Shown one piece after another: positions 9,182 through 18,092 of a stretch of 64,000 nt of DNA (its first letter is position 1; every line of letters starts with the position of its first letter). This DNA is from Thermaurantimonas sp046295455 (lineage in GTDB: Bacteria; Bacteroidota; Bacteroidia; Flavobacteriales; Schleiferiaceae). Location of the stretch: contig JBKBNI010000005.1 in NCBI GenBank assembly GCA_046295455.1, forward strand, positions 62,001 to 126,000, written 5' to 3'. Position numbers and translations under genes: made by a program. The notes below the pieces were generated by a model. That model had not been told where the DNA came from. It did no database searches and was given only the letters and a program-made list of their open reading frames with translations.

Positions 9182-11065
9182 ATGATCGAAATAGCATACA
9201 TTCTCTGTGGAGGAAAAGGCACGCGAATGGGTTCGATTTCAGAATCTATCCCTAAACCAATGCTTCCACTCCTTGGAAAACCCGTGCTCGAACACATCAT
9301 ACTCCAATGTAAGAACAATGCGATTACAAATATTCACTTAATCACAGGCCACCTGGGTCATGTGATCAAAAATTACTTTAAAGACGGAAGTCGTTGGAAT
9401 CTGTCTATTGAGTATTTCGAGGAGGAAGAACCCCTGGGAACTACCGGTGCATTCAAATTGCTGGAAAATGAATTGCCAGAGACCTTCTGGATCTTTTACG
9501 GCGATGTCGTTTTTGATGCAGATTTGATGCAAATGGCTCAATTTCACCGCGATAAAAAAGCTGAAATGACCATTGCGGTGCATCCGAATGACCATCCATA
9601 CGACAGCGATCTGATTGTGACCGATTCGACAGGCAGAGTCACTCGAGTATATTCAAAACCCCATCCGAAACATTTAAAAGCGCGCAATCTCGTCAATGCA
9701 GCTTTGTATTTGACTGAAAGAAATGTAATCCGACACCTCCCATATGGAAAAAGTGACTGGGGTAGGGATCAACTACCTGAGCTGACGAAAAAAATACCGG
9801 TGTATGCATGGCGTACCACGGAATATATAAAAGATATCGGTACACCTGAACGGATCAAAAAGGTGGAAAGTGATTTGATATCCGGAAAACCCTCCAGAAG
9901 GAATTTAAAAAATCTTCAGAAAGCTATTTTTCTAGACCGGGACGGAGTTCTCAATGAAGATATCGACTTAATACATAAACCCGAACAGCTGAAAGTCTTT
10001 CCTTATGCCGCAAGAGCTGTACGAAAAATCAATCAGAGCGACTATTTGGCCATAGTGGTTACAAATCAAAGTGTGGTAGCCAGAGGTCTTGTGGATTTGG
10101 TCGGTCTTGACCGAATACACACTGAACTGGATTATGCCCTTGCTCTGGAGCACGCCTATCTCGACGATCTCTACTTCTGTCCGCATCATCCGGATAAGGG
10201 ATATCCGGGTGAGGTTGCAGACTTAAAGGTAGATTGCAACTGCCGGAAACCTGCCCCCGGAATGCTCCTTCAAGCCGCCGAAAAATACAATATCCATCTG
10301 GCAGACAGTTGGATTATAGGTGACCGACAGGCAGATATTGAAGCAGGAAAAAATGCAGGTTGCCATACTGCGGGGGTTTTAACAGGCAATGCTCTGAAAA
10401 ATATATACACCGCGCCCGATTTTATCTTTCACAATCTTGAGCAAGCAATCGACTACATAATCGAAGACCCACACAAGAACCCTTCGGAAGCCATCTACAG
10501 GAGTTTTCTTCGTTCAGACGAAAGACCCTATTTAGTCGGTATAGCCGGAAACACAGGAAGTGGAAAATCAACATTTGCGACCTATCTGACCAAATATTTT
10601 CAAAAAAGAAATCTAAAAGCGATCAAAATAGAACTCGACCACTGGATCCTGGCTCCTGAATTTCGCAGCGGAACTCACGACTTGAAAGAGGTGTATCAGA
10701 TTGACCGGATCGAAGAGGATCTGAAAAGGATTTTAAACGGAGAATCTATCATTCCTCCCGGTTATAAAAGACACACAACCTGGAAAACAAACCCTCCCCG
10801 ATATATACTCACACCTGATACAGATGTGCTCATCGTAGAAGGCATCGTAGCATTTATGCCGGAAATACTCAAATACAGATTTAACTACACCGTATTCTGT
10901 GAAGCTACCGAACAAAGATTTATAGACAATCTCTACAGTCTTAACAGTTGGAAAGGCAGAAGTAAGGAAGAAATCAGATATCTGATCGAACGCCGGAAAG
11001 AAACAGAATACCAAATTATCCAGCAACAAAAGAATCTTGGCATGCTGCAGCTCATTCTGAAATGA
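9182..11065 (+). CDS. Three-domain fusion: sugar-phosphate nucleotidyltransferase, GmhB-type phosphatase, P-loop kinase
   Basis: A 627-residue fusion. Residues 1-232 are a sugar nucleotidyltransferase ('LCGGKGTRMG', 'PKPMLPLLGKPVLEH', 'LGTTGAF'), closest in style to HddC/RmlA-like enzymes. Residues 247-430 are a HAD-IIIA histidinol/heptose-bisphosphate phosphatase: Asp252 and Asp254 in 'LDRDGVLNED', T294-N295, a zinc loop with C333, H335, C352, C354, and 'GDRQADIEAGKNAG'. Residues 450-627 are a uridine-kinase-like P-loop domain (G456-T464). GmhB plus an HddC-like domain suggests synthesis of a GDP- or ADP-activated heptose for the cell surface, with the third domain possibly supplying the sugar kinase step. 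That assignment is inference. It follows folC by 10 bases. Confidence 0.85.
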   Translation: MIEIAYILCGGKGTRMGSISESIPKPMLPLLGKPVLEHIILQCKNNAITNIHLITGHLGHVIKNYFKDGSRWNLSIEYFEEEEPLGTTGAFKLLENELPETFWIFYGDVVFDADLMQMAQFHRDKKAEMTIAVHPNDHPYDSDLIVTDSTGRVTRVYSKPHPKHLKARNLVNAALYLTERNVIRHLPYGKSDWGRDQLPELTKKIPVYAWRTTEYIKDIGTPERIKKVESDLISGKPSRRNLKNLQKAIFLDRDGVLNEDIDLIHKPEQLKVFPYAARAVRKINQSDYLAIVVTNQSVVARGLVDLVGLDRIHTELDYALALEHAYLDDLYFCPHHPDKGYPGEVADLKVDCNCRKPAPGMLLQAAEKYNIHLADSWIIGDRQADIEAGKNAGCHTAGVLTGNALKNIYTAPDFIFHNLEQAIDYIIEDPHKNPSEAIYRSFLRSDERPYLVGIAGNTGSGKSTFATYLTKYFQKRNLKAIKIELDHWILAPEFRSGTHDLKEVYQIDRIEEDLKRILNGESIIPPGYKRHTTWKTNPPRYILTPDTDVLIVEGIVAFMPEILKYRFNYTVFCEATEQRFIDNLYSLNSWKGRSKEEIRYLIERRKETEYQIIQQQKNLGMLQLILK

Positions 11066-11241
11066 CAAACTAACATTCATCTTACCGGTAAAGACCCATC
11101 GACACCTCTTTGTTTCACAGCCAAAGACAATGAAAATGCCAGAAACTAATCTGTGAAAATCCCTTGGAAACGGAAAGGAAATATTTTAAATTATTTAAGA
11201 ATCAAATTTTTAGTTTTGCAATCCTTTTTTCTAAAATCGTT

Positions 11242-11249
11242 TAAATTTG
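11242..11249 (+). promoter_or_regulatory. Candidate -7 promoter element for recQ
   Basis: TAAATTTG is an exact TAnnTTTG box, about 57 bases upstream of the likely leader end. A second exact box, TAGTTTTG, is at 11211-11218. Neither has a well-placed TTTG at -33, so which one is used is open. Confidence 0.35.
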
Positions 11250-11301
11250 AACTAATCATTGCGTAGAACGAAGAAAATTAAATATCTTTACTCATATACA
11301 C

Positions 11302-11308
11302 GAGGAGG
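11302..11308 (+). promoter_or_regulatory. Strong Shine-Dalgarno site of recQ
   Basis: GAGGAGG ends three bases before the ATG at 11312. Such a strong site is exceptional here; nearly all other genes in the window lack one. Confidence 0.5.
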
Positions 11309-11311
11309 AAA

Positions 11312-13498
11312 ATGAATAATTCATCTTTAGGAGAAAGTCTGAAGAAATTTTTTGGGTTTAATACCTTCAAAGGCAATCAGGAAGCAGTCATCAAGAGTCT
11401 ACTCGACGGAAACGATACATTTGTAATCATGCCCACCGGCGGGGGCAAATCATTGTGCTACCAGCTACCTGCTCTGATGAGTGAAGGTACGGCCATAATA
11501 GTATCGCCCCTAATTGCCTTAATGAAAAATCAGGTAGATTCCATGCGGGGATTTTCTGCGGAAAACGGTGTTGCCCACGTTCTGAATTCATCCCTTACCA
11601 AAAGGGAAATACAACAGGTTAAAGATGACATATCCAACGGAATTACAAAAATGCTCTACGTGGCTCCCGAGAGCCTGACAAAAGAGGAAAACATTGAGTT
11701 TCTGAAATCGGTGACCATTAGTTTCTACGCCATTGATGAGGCACACTGCATCTCCGAATGGGGTCACGACTTCAGACCTGAGTACCGCAATCTGCGGTCC
11801 ATTATGACCAAAATTGGTAAGAAACCCATCATCGCCCTGACCGCTACAGCTACACCTAAAGTACAGAGTGATATACAGAAAAACCTGGGGATGGAAAACG
11901 CGTTTGTGTTTAAATCCTCCTTCAATAGAGAAAATCTCTACTATGAAATCCGACCTAAAGTAAATACCGAAAAGGAAATCATCAAATTTATCAAAAACAA
12001 CGTCGGTAAAAGCGGAATCATCTACTGTATGAGCCGGAAAAAAGTAGAGGAACTGGCTCAGACCCTTCAGGTAAACGGAATCAAAGCGCTGCCCTACCAC
12101 GCAGGTCTCGACAGCAATACACGTGCACGGCATCAGGATGCCTTTCTTATGGAAGAGATTGATGTAATCGTTGCAACCATTGCTTTCGGAATGGGAATAG
12201 ATAAGCCGGATGTTCGCTTTGTTATCCATTACGACATGCCCAAATCGCTCGAGAGCTATTACCAGGAAACAGGGCGTGCAGGTCGTGACGGGGGCGAAGG
12301 CAACTGTATCGCCTTCTATGCCTATCAGGACCTGGAAAAAATGGAAAAACTCATGGCCGGAAAACCCGTGGCCGAACTGGAAATCGGCAAGCAACTCATA
12401 GCCGAAACCATTGCCTATGCAGAAACCTCCGGATGTCGTCGCAGATACCTGCTAAAATATTTTGGTGAGGAGTTTTCAGAAGAAAACTGCCACAACATGT
12501 GCGACAACTGTCGTAATCCCAAAGAAAAATTTGATGCCCAGGACGATGTTAAACTTGTTTTGGAAACTGTACTCTCCGGCCAAAACAGATTCAAGGCTTC
12601 TCAGATCGTTGCCATTTTGAAAGGAAATCTCAATCAACAACTGAGATCCTATAAAGTCGATGAATATGAACAATTCAATGAAGGTGCAGACAAAAGCGAA
12701 CACTACTGGAACAGCGTCATACGTCAATGTATCGTAAATGGTTTGCTTGAAAAAGAAATTGAGACATACGGGATATTAAAAATTACTCCCGAAGGCAGAA
12801 ATTTTATACAGTATCCACAACCCTTTATGATGGCTGAGGATACCAATTTCGAAGGCATTACGGAGGATGACGACGATGTAATACTTGCAGGCAAAGGTGG
12901 GGCCGCTTTTGATGAAGTACTTTTTAAAATGCTCAAAGACATAACTAAAGCAGAAGCTAAGAAAAAAGGAATTCCACCCTATGCTGTATTTCAGGAAAGT
13001 ACACTGAATGAGATGGCCCTGCACTATCCTACGACGCTCGAGGAGCTAAAAAATATACCGGGAGTAGGCGAGGGCAAGGCAAAAAAATTTGGTCAACCTT
13101 TCGTCGATCTGATTGCCAAGTATGTAAAAGAAAACAACATCGAAAAGCCAGAGGACTTTGTAATGAAGTCTGTGGTCAACAAGTCCAGTCTAAAGGTTTT
13201 CATAATACAGTCAACCGACCGGAAGGTAGCCCTCGACGACATTGCCAAAGCCAAAGGGCTTACGATGGACGAACTGCTCGACGAAATTGAGGGCATCGTC
13301 AACTCCGGCACACGAATAAACATCAATTACTACCTGGAGAAAAAACTCGACGAAGATCAGATTGAAGAGATATTTGACTATTTTATGGAATCCGAAACCG
13401 ATTCCATACAAGAAGCTTACAACGAATTTGGGGGAGAGTTTTCCGAAGAAGAAATTCGTATGGTCCGTATTAAATTTATGAGCGAGGTAGCAAATTAA
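11312..13498 (+). CDS. recQ: ATP-dependent DNA helicase RecQ
   Basis: A 728-residue 3'-5' superfamily 2 helicase acting in recombination and fork repair. Walker A 'PTGGGKS' is at residues 41-47, the DEAH box at 142-145, then 'ALTATATPKVQ', 'IIYCMSRKKVEEL' and the Q/R motif 'YYQETGRAGRDG'. The RecQ zinc-binding module follows (four Cys in 'GCRRRYLL' and 'NCHNMCDNC'), then the winged helix and an HRDC domain near residues 545-620 ('LKNIPGVGEGKAKKFG'). The C-terminal tail (after residue 640) is a further helical domain seen in many Bacteroidota RecQ proteins. It has a rare strong ribosome-binding site. Confidence 0.96.
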   Translation: MNNSSLGESLKKFFGFNTFKGNQEAVIKSLLDGNDTFVIMPTGGGKSLCYQLPALMSEGTAIIVSPLIALMKNQVDSMRGFSAENGVAHVLNSSLTKREIQQVKDDISNGITKMLYVAPESLTKEENIEFLKSVTISFYAIDEAHCISEWGHDFRPEYRNLRSIMTKIGKKPIIALTATATPKVQSDIQKNLGMENAFVFKSSFNRENLYYEIRPKVNTEKEIIKFIKNNVGKSGIIYCMSRKKVEELAQTLQVNGIKALPYHAGLDSNTRARHQDAFLMEEIDVIVATIAFGMGIDKPDVRFVIHYDMPKSLESYYQETGRAGRDGGEGNCIAFYAYQDLEKMEKLMAGKPVAELEIGKQLIAETIAYAETSGCRRRYLLKYFGEEFSEENCHNMCDNCRNPKEKFDAQDDVKLVLETVLSGQNRFKASQIVAILKGNLNQQLRSYKVDEYEQFNEGADKSEHYWNSVIRQCIVNGLLEKEIETYGILKITPEGRNFIQYPQPFMMAEDTNFEGITEDDDDVILAGKGGAAFDEVLFKMLKDITKAEAKKKGIPPYAVFQESTLNEMALHYPTTLEELKNIPGVGEGKAKKFGQPFVDLIAKYVKENNIEKPEDFVMKSVVNKSSLKVFIIQSTDRKVALDDIAKAKGLTMDELLDEIEGIVNSGTRININYYLEKKLDEDQIEEIFDYFMESETDSIQEAYNEFGGEFSEEEIRMVRIKFMSEVAN

Positions 13499-13607
13499 TC
13501 ATATGATTTCAACCTAACCTTCCTGTTGCAACGCCTGTTCCATCGGTACATCTCTGTGAATCTTTGGATTGCAAATTCTGGAAGTGCTTTCCATTATATG
13601 GCTTTTT

Positions 13608-14750
13608 TTAATTAAATACGGGATCCAATCGGTAGATGATTCCATTGGTCTCATCTGAAAAATAGATGAATCCATCTGTTGATTCAACTACATTCCGAAT
13701 ACGACCTTCACCCACAAAGTATCGGGACTCCGATACAAGACGTCTATTGGAAAATGAGGTTCGGTTCAGGTGTTGGCCGGCAAGGGCACCAATCATCAAG
13801 TGACCCTTCCAGCCCGGGTATTTGTCAGAAGATATGAATGCCATTCCACAAGGAGCAATGCTGGGTGTCCAGTGATGAATCGGAGGTTCTGTACCCGGAT
13901 AGGTTGGATCAGCAATTTTTCCACCGCCGTACTGTTCGCCATAGGTCGCCAGAGGCCAGCCATAATTTAAGCCTTTTCGAATAATATTAATTTCATCACC
14001 CCCCTGGGGTCCGTGTTCATGTGCCCACAGCTCACCAGTAATCGGGTGCAGAGCAAGACCCTGAATATTGCGGTGTCCATAAGTCCAAATCTCAGGCAAA
14101 AAATCCGCATTGTTTACAAAAGGGTTATCATCGGGTACCGAACCTTCGTCAGTAAGCCGAAGCAAACAGCCCATATGGTTTTTGGTATTTTGGGCCTGCT
14201 GCATGCTGCCCCGATCTCCCAGGCCCAGGAAGAGATGACCTCTCCCGTCAAATACCATTCTGCTCCCGAAATGCACACCTGCACCCGTAAACGCATTGGC
14301 CACAAAAATTTCCTGAAAATCCTCCAACTTCTCGTTGCGGAAAGCTGCTTTCCCCACTGCTGTGGTATGCAATCCGTTGACCCATTTGGTATAGCTGAAA
14401 TAAACAAGGCCATTTTGTCTGAAAGCCGGATGTAGCCTTATGTCCATCAATCCCCCCTGTCCAAAAAGCACAGCCCCGGGAACTTTAAAAATTACCTTTC
14501 TCGAGCCGGTGCGGACATTACCGAGCAGTACATCGCCGGATTTTTCAGTAATAAGCACAATACTGTCGTTGATAAAAACCATACCCCAAGGGGTAGTAAG
14601 ACCTGTAATAACCGGCGTTTTGACCACATTCTTTGTCGGATTGTAGCTGTCTGATGATGGAAAGTCCATCGTGTTTTTTTGACAGCTGAGCTGAAACGTC
14701 GAAAAAACGAACATACTCACAACGGCTGTTCGGACGCTAAAACTTTGCAT
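13608..14750 (-). CDS. PQQ-type sugar dehydrogenase-like lipoprotein (GSDH family)
   Basis: A 380-residue protein of the glucose/sorbosone dehydrogenase family, a six-bladed propeller that usually binds PQQ and oxidises aldoses in the periplasm. Family marks include 'GLTTPWGMVFI', 'GQGGLMDIRLHPAF', 'GAGVHFGSRMVFDGRGHLF', 'YGHRNIQGLALHP', 'WAHEHGPQGGDEIN' and 'NYGWPLATYG'. His in the 'FGSRM' and 'HRN' region and the Arg of 'GHRN' correspond to the active-site area. The ATG at 14750 gives a lipoprotein signal with Cys23 ('FQLSCQK'); a longer reading from 14819 runs into the divergent promoter. Substrate is unknown. Confidence 0.88.
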   Translation of the reverse strand: MQSFSVRTAVVSMFVFSTFQLSCQKNTMDFPSSDSYNPTKNVVKTPVITGLTTPWGMVFINDSIVLITEKSGDVLLGNVRTGSRKVIFKVPGAVLFGQGGLMDIRLHPAFRQNGLVYFSYTKWVNGLHTTAVGKAAFRNEKLEDFQEIFVANAFTGAGVHFGSRMVFDGRGHLFLGLGDRGSMQQAQNTKNHMGCLLRLTDEGSVPDDNPFVNNADFLPEIWTYGHRNIQGLALHPITGELWAHEHGPQGGDEINIIRKGLNYGWPLATYGEQYGGGKIADPTYPGTEPPIHHWTPSIAPCGMAFISSDKYPGWKGHLMIGALAGQHLNRTSFSNRRLVSESRYFVGEGRIRNVVESTDGFIYFSDETNGIIYRLDPVFN

Positions 14751-14788
14751 GCAGATCGGATTAGGATTGATTTTCAAATATATTGCTA

Positions 14789-14807
14789 AAGTGTAAATTA
14801 TACACTT
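14789..14807. promoter_or_regulatory. Inverted repeat in the divergent promoter region
   Basis: AAGTGTA (14789-14795) and TACACTT (14801-14807) form a 7-base inverted repeat around five bases, centred between the divergent genes starting at 14750 and 14832. A near-consensus -7 box for the rightward gene (TTAATTTG, 14806-14813, 20 bases after TTG at 14783-14785) overlaps its right arm, so it could be an operator. Confidence 0.35.
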
Positions 14808-14831
14808 AATTTGTAGCAAAGTACTGATTCA

Positions 14832-16826
14832 ATGAAAAAAATATTACTTCTTTTTTGCTCCTTGAATACATTATGGCTGACCGGACAGATGAGATCGGTG
14901 ACCTTTCAGGTGGATATGAGCCAGCAGTCAGTCGATACAGCAGGTGTACACATTGCCGGCAGTTTTCAAAACTGGAATCCTGCCTCCTCACAAATGACCC
15001 TGACCACTAACAACATATATACCTTCACAACACAAATCTCCCAAGGCACAACGATTCAGTTTAAATACATCAATGGAAATACCTGGGCCGGCGAAGAGCA
15101 GGTGCCTTCTGCCTGCGGTGTATCCAATGGGTTTGGCGGGTACAACCGAACATTAACCATCACTCAGGATACTGTGTTGCCGGTCGTGTGCTTTGCATCG
15201 TGCACAGCATGCCAGGCACTGCCTCCGACCAAATTGGTCACATTTCAGGTAAATATGTCAAACGTGCCTTCTGTGAGTCCGCTTGGAGTACGAATAGCCG
15301 GAAATTTTCAAGGATGGAATCCTGCGTCTACGCCTCTGACCCAAAGCGGAAGTGTATGGAGTATTGCTATAGCTCTTCCTGTTGGTCAGTTGATTGAATA
15401 TAAATTCATCAATGGCAATGCCTGGGGACAAGATGAGACTGTGCCGACGGCTTGTGGCACCGGTACTCCGACCAATAGATTTCTGACCGTTCCCGGAAAT
15501 GATACTGTTCTGCCAGCAGTATGCTTTGGTACCTGCAACACCAATTGTCCGGTGATTCCACCGGCTCCTAAAAAGGCAGTAACATTCAGAGTAGACATGA
15601 GTCAGGTAACCGTAAGTCCCAATGGGGTCCACGTAGCCGGAAATTTTCAGGGTTGGAATCCAGCCACAACACCTATGATTTTAGATACAATCACAGGTGC
15701 ATACACACGTTTGGATTCGGCATCAGTCGGCGACACGATTTACTATAAGTTCATCAACGGCAACGCCTGGGGCCAGGATGAGACCGTACCCACTGCCTGT
15801 GGGCTGGGTAGTCCTACGCCTAACCGATGGTTTGTAATGCCCAATACAGATACGACACTTCCGGTGGTATGTTTTGGAATGTGTGGCCCCTGTCCGGTGC
15901 CTCAGCCCCGTAATGTGACCTTTAGAGTGGATATGAAAAATGTACCGGTTTCGCCCAACGGAGTCTTTCTGACAGGAAGCTTTAATAATTGGTCCCCAAC
16001 AGCTACACCCATGACTGCAAATGGCACAATCCACTCAGTTACCCTGGTGATCAATGCCGGTACATCCGTTCAATACAAATTTTTGAATGATTCTTCCTTT
16101 ACAGCAGCCGAAATGGTGCCTCCTGCCTGTGGGGTGAGCGATGGATTCGGTGGTTTTAACCGCGTGCTGAGTATTGTGAAAGACACCGTGCTTCCTGCCG
16201 TATGTTTCTCGATGTGCGATACCTGCCCGGTTCAGCTCCCAACTTCCAAGGTCACCCTGTCTGTACTGACAAATGGTATTCAGGTCTCACAGCAGGGAAT
16301 GCATGTAGCCGGAACATTCAACGGATGGAACTTCCTTCAGCACCCTATGAATCCTACAGGGCCTGACCGCTATGAGATTACCCTTGACTGGCCTATTGGC
16401 GAGCAGGTTTTGTATCGGTTTTCGACTACAAATAGCCTTGTCGGTCAAGAATTTATAAGCGGATCTTGTGGATTTCTCGGGTCCCGACAACTGACTGTCC
16501 CTGCCAATGACACTGTCCTTCCCGATGTGTGTTTTGAGCGTTGTGATTTGGTATGCACCTCTTTTAATGTAGATGAACCCATGCATGAAAAACCTCACGC
16601 CAGGCTTAACAACGGTCTGCTGGAAATTTCAGGATTGCCCGGTGGCGGTACTCCGGTTACCATCCGGATTATCGATGTTTCGGGGAGAAGTATTTACCAG
16701 ACTCAATTTAGCTCTACCGGTGTGTGGACTGATGCAATAGATCTATCCGCCGGTGTGTACCTGATTCAGCTTTATTTTGATAAAAAAATTCACACCTTAA
16801 AAGTTCCTGTATTTATTGGTAGGTGA
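14832..16826 (+). CDS. Secreted five-repeat CBM-like protein with T9SS type A sorting domain
   Basis: A 664-residue exported protein. After a signal peptide (residues 1-19) come five tandem units of about 112 residues (20-132, 133-246, 247-358, 359-470, 471-578). Each reads 'VTFxVDM...GVHVAGNFQGWNP' early, 'YKFINGNAWGQDETVP' in the middle and a Cys-rich end ('ACG...VLPxVCFxxC'), a pattern like the E-set/CBM48-type starch- or glycogen-binding fold. The C-terminus (about 590-664) is a type A sorting domain ('IRIIDVSGRSIYQTQF', 'LSAGVYLIQLYF'). No catalytic domain is present, so it is probably a surface polysaccharide-binding or structural protein. Carbohydrate binding is inferred from fold likeness only. 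Confidence 0.88.
   Translation: MKKILLLFCSLNTLWLTGQMRSVTFQVDMSQQSVDTAGVHIAGSFQNWNPASSQMTLTTNNIYTFTTQISQGTTIQFKYINGNTWAGEEQVPSACGVSNGFGGYNRTLTITQDTVLPVVCFASCTACQALPPTKLVTFQVNMSNVPSVSPLGVRIAGNFQGWNPASTPLTQSGSVWSIAIALPVGQLIEYKFINGNAWGQDETVPTACGTGTPTNRFLTVPGNDTVLPAVCFGTCNTNCPVIPPAPKKAVTFRVDMSQVTVSPNGVHVAGNFQGWNPATTPMILDTITGAYTRLDSASVGDTIYYKFINGNAWGQDETVPTACGLGSPTPNRWFVMPNTDTTLPVVCFGMCGPCPVPQPRNVTFRVDMKNVPVSPNGVFLTGSFNNWSPTATPMTANGTIHSVTLVINAGTSVQYKFLNDSSFTAAEMVPPACGVSDGFGGFNRVLSIVKDTVLPAVCFSMCDTCPVQLPTSKVTLSVLTNGIQVSQQGMHVAGTFNGWNFLQHPMNPTGPDRYEITLDWPIGEQVLYRFSTTNSLVGQEFISGSCGFLGSRQLTVPANDTVLPDVCFERCDLVCTSFNVDEPMHEKPHARLNNGLLEISGLPGGGTPVTIRIIDVSGRSIYQTQFSSTGVWTDAIDLSAGVYLIQLYFDKKIHTLKVPVFIGR
14889..16565 (+). 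repeat. Five in-frame tandem repeats of about 336 bases
   Basis: Units start near 14889, 15228, 15570, 15906 and 16242. Protein identity is clear, strongest between units 2 and 3, but third codon positions differ widely, so the duplication is old and the units are under protein-level selection. Unit 5 is the most divergent and has lost the 'INGNAWG' core. Confidence 0.85.
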
Positions 16827-17029
16827 AGTTTTCTAACCGGATCTTTCTAAGTTTATAGATACTCGCTGCGTCGTCACAACCTTAATGTCATAATTCAACT
16901 TTAGTTATAAAAGCTAAAGGAATTTATTCCTATGGATTTACAATGAATCGATTTTTCTTTACCGAATGAATCTCCTGTGAGTATATTTCTCTGTTTTTGA
17001 GAAAAATATGTTTGAATTAAACATCCATT

Positions 17030-18088
17030 TCACATGGAATGCTGTTGTTGATGTTTTAATTTTTTGATTTTATATTCGATGATGTGTTCATTAGGGTCAA
17101 AGGGTTTTACCTTTTCAAGGCCCATGAGTTCCACGGCTTTTCTGACAAGCATTTCTTCAGAATATTCATTGATGTTGCGAATAAATTTTCTTTCCATAAT
17201 GTATCGCGCGCTGCGCAGAATTTCATGGAGCGGCACCATACCTACCAGTTCGGAGCCTTTTAGTTCGATACCTCTCCTGCGAGCCAAGGTTTCCGTAAGG
17301 AGGTAAACCTCCCCCATGCCGTTTACAGAGATATCTACCAGATTGAACGACACCTGAGAAAGATTAAACTCAGGAATGTACCATCCGATAGCTTTTACAC
17401 TTTTCAGAAGACCGGGTATGCGCACAAAACCTCCCCCCGGAGCAGGCACAATCTTGCCTAACTCGCGGATCTCAAAAGCAATTTCATTGGCGATAGTATC
17501 ATCTTTATCAATGAGATTTACATTATATGCGACCAAAATACCCCGTGATCCAATCACTGTGACCCCAAATTTGGAAATGATGTCCGGCTGGATTGAACCA
17601 AAGTCAGGCCTCCAGTCACGTTGTTTTAATTTTTCCTGAAGACCTTCATACTCTCCTTTGCGGATGTTTGCCAGATTGGATCGCAGGTTGCTGCGCGCAT
17701 TTTTTTCGTAAAAATATCCTGCTATGCCAAGTTCATTGCCGACTCGATGCGCAAATTGTGCAACTTTAGGAATCAGTTCATTATCCGTGATTCCTTCCCA
17801 AGCGACAAACGGGCAGACATCTACAGCACCGATTCGGGGGTGAGATCCTTTGTGTTTTGACATGTCGATCAGCTCGAAGGCCCTCTCATACATACGGAAT
17901 GCTGCTTCGAAAACGGCATTGACTTCCCCTATAAAAGTATACACGGTGCGGTTTGCCGAAATTCCGCTATCAATATTCAGCAGCATGACCTCTGGTACCG
18001 AGGTGATGGCGTCGGCTATGGCATTAATAATTTCTTGGTTACGCCCTTCGCTTACATTGGGCACACATTCGACCAGTGGGGTTGTCAT
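17030..18088 (-). CDS. ftcD: Glutamate formimidoyltransferase
   Basis: A 352-residue enzyme that moves the formimino group from N-formimino-L-glutamate to tetrahydrofolate, the folate-linked last step of histidine breakdown. Marks include 'LVECVPNVSEGRN' at the N-terminus, the catalytic-region 'HKGSHPRIGAVDVCPFV', 'GIAGYFYEKNAR' and 'IGSRGILVAYNVNL'. The ATG at 18088 sits four bases after the hutG stop and puts the family's first strand at residue 5; longer starts would lie inside hutG. It lacks the fused cyclodeaminase domain of the vertebrate enzyme. It is the last gene of the hutI-hutG-ftcD run. Confidence 0.93.
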   Translation of the reverse strand: MTTPLVECVPNVSEGRNQEIINAIADAITSVPEVMLLNIDSGISANRTVYTFIGEVNAVFEAAFRMYERAFELIDMSKHKGSHPRIGAVDVCPFVAWEGITDNELIPKVAQFAHRVGNELGIAGYFYEKNARSNLRSNLANIRKGEYEGLQEKLKQRDWRPDFGSIQPDIISKFGVTVIGSRGILVAYNVNLIDKDDTIANEIAFEIRELGKIVPAPGGGFVRIPGLLKSVKAIGWYIPEFNLSQVSFNLVDISVNGMGEVYLLTETLARRRGIELKGSELVGMVPLHEILRSARYIMERKFIRNINEYSEEMLVRKAVELMGLEKVKPFDPNEHIIEYKIKKLKHQQQHSM

Positions 18089-18092
18089 GGAG

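Noticed and set aside
11588..12394. Long minus-strand frame of 268 codons inside recQ
   Set aside because: It is antisense to the helicase core, which has all its motifs, and the translated product has no recognisable features.
14889..16565. Repeats as a variable-number tandem array
   Set aside because: Units differ strongly at third codon positions, so recent slippage or recombination between them is unlikely.
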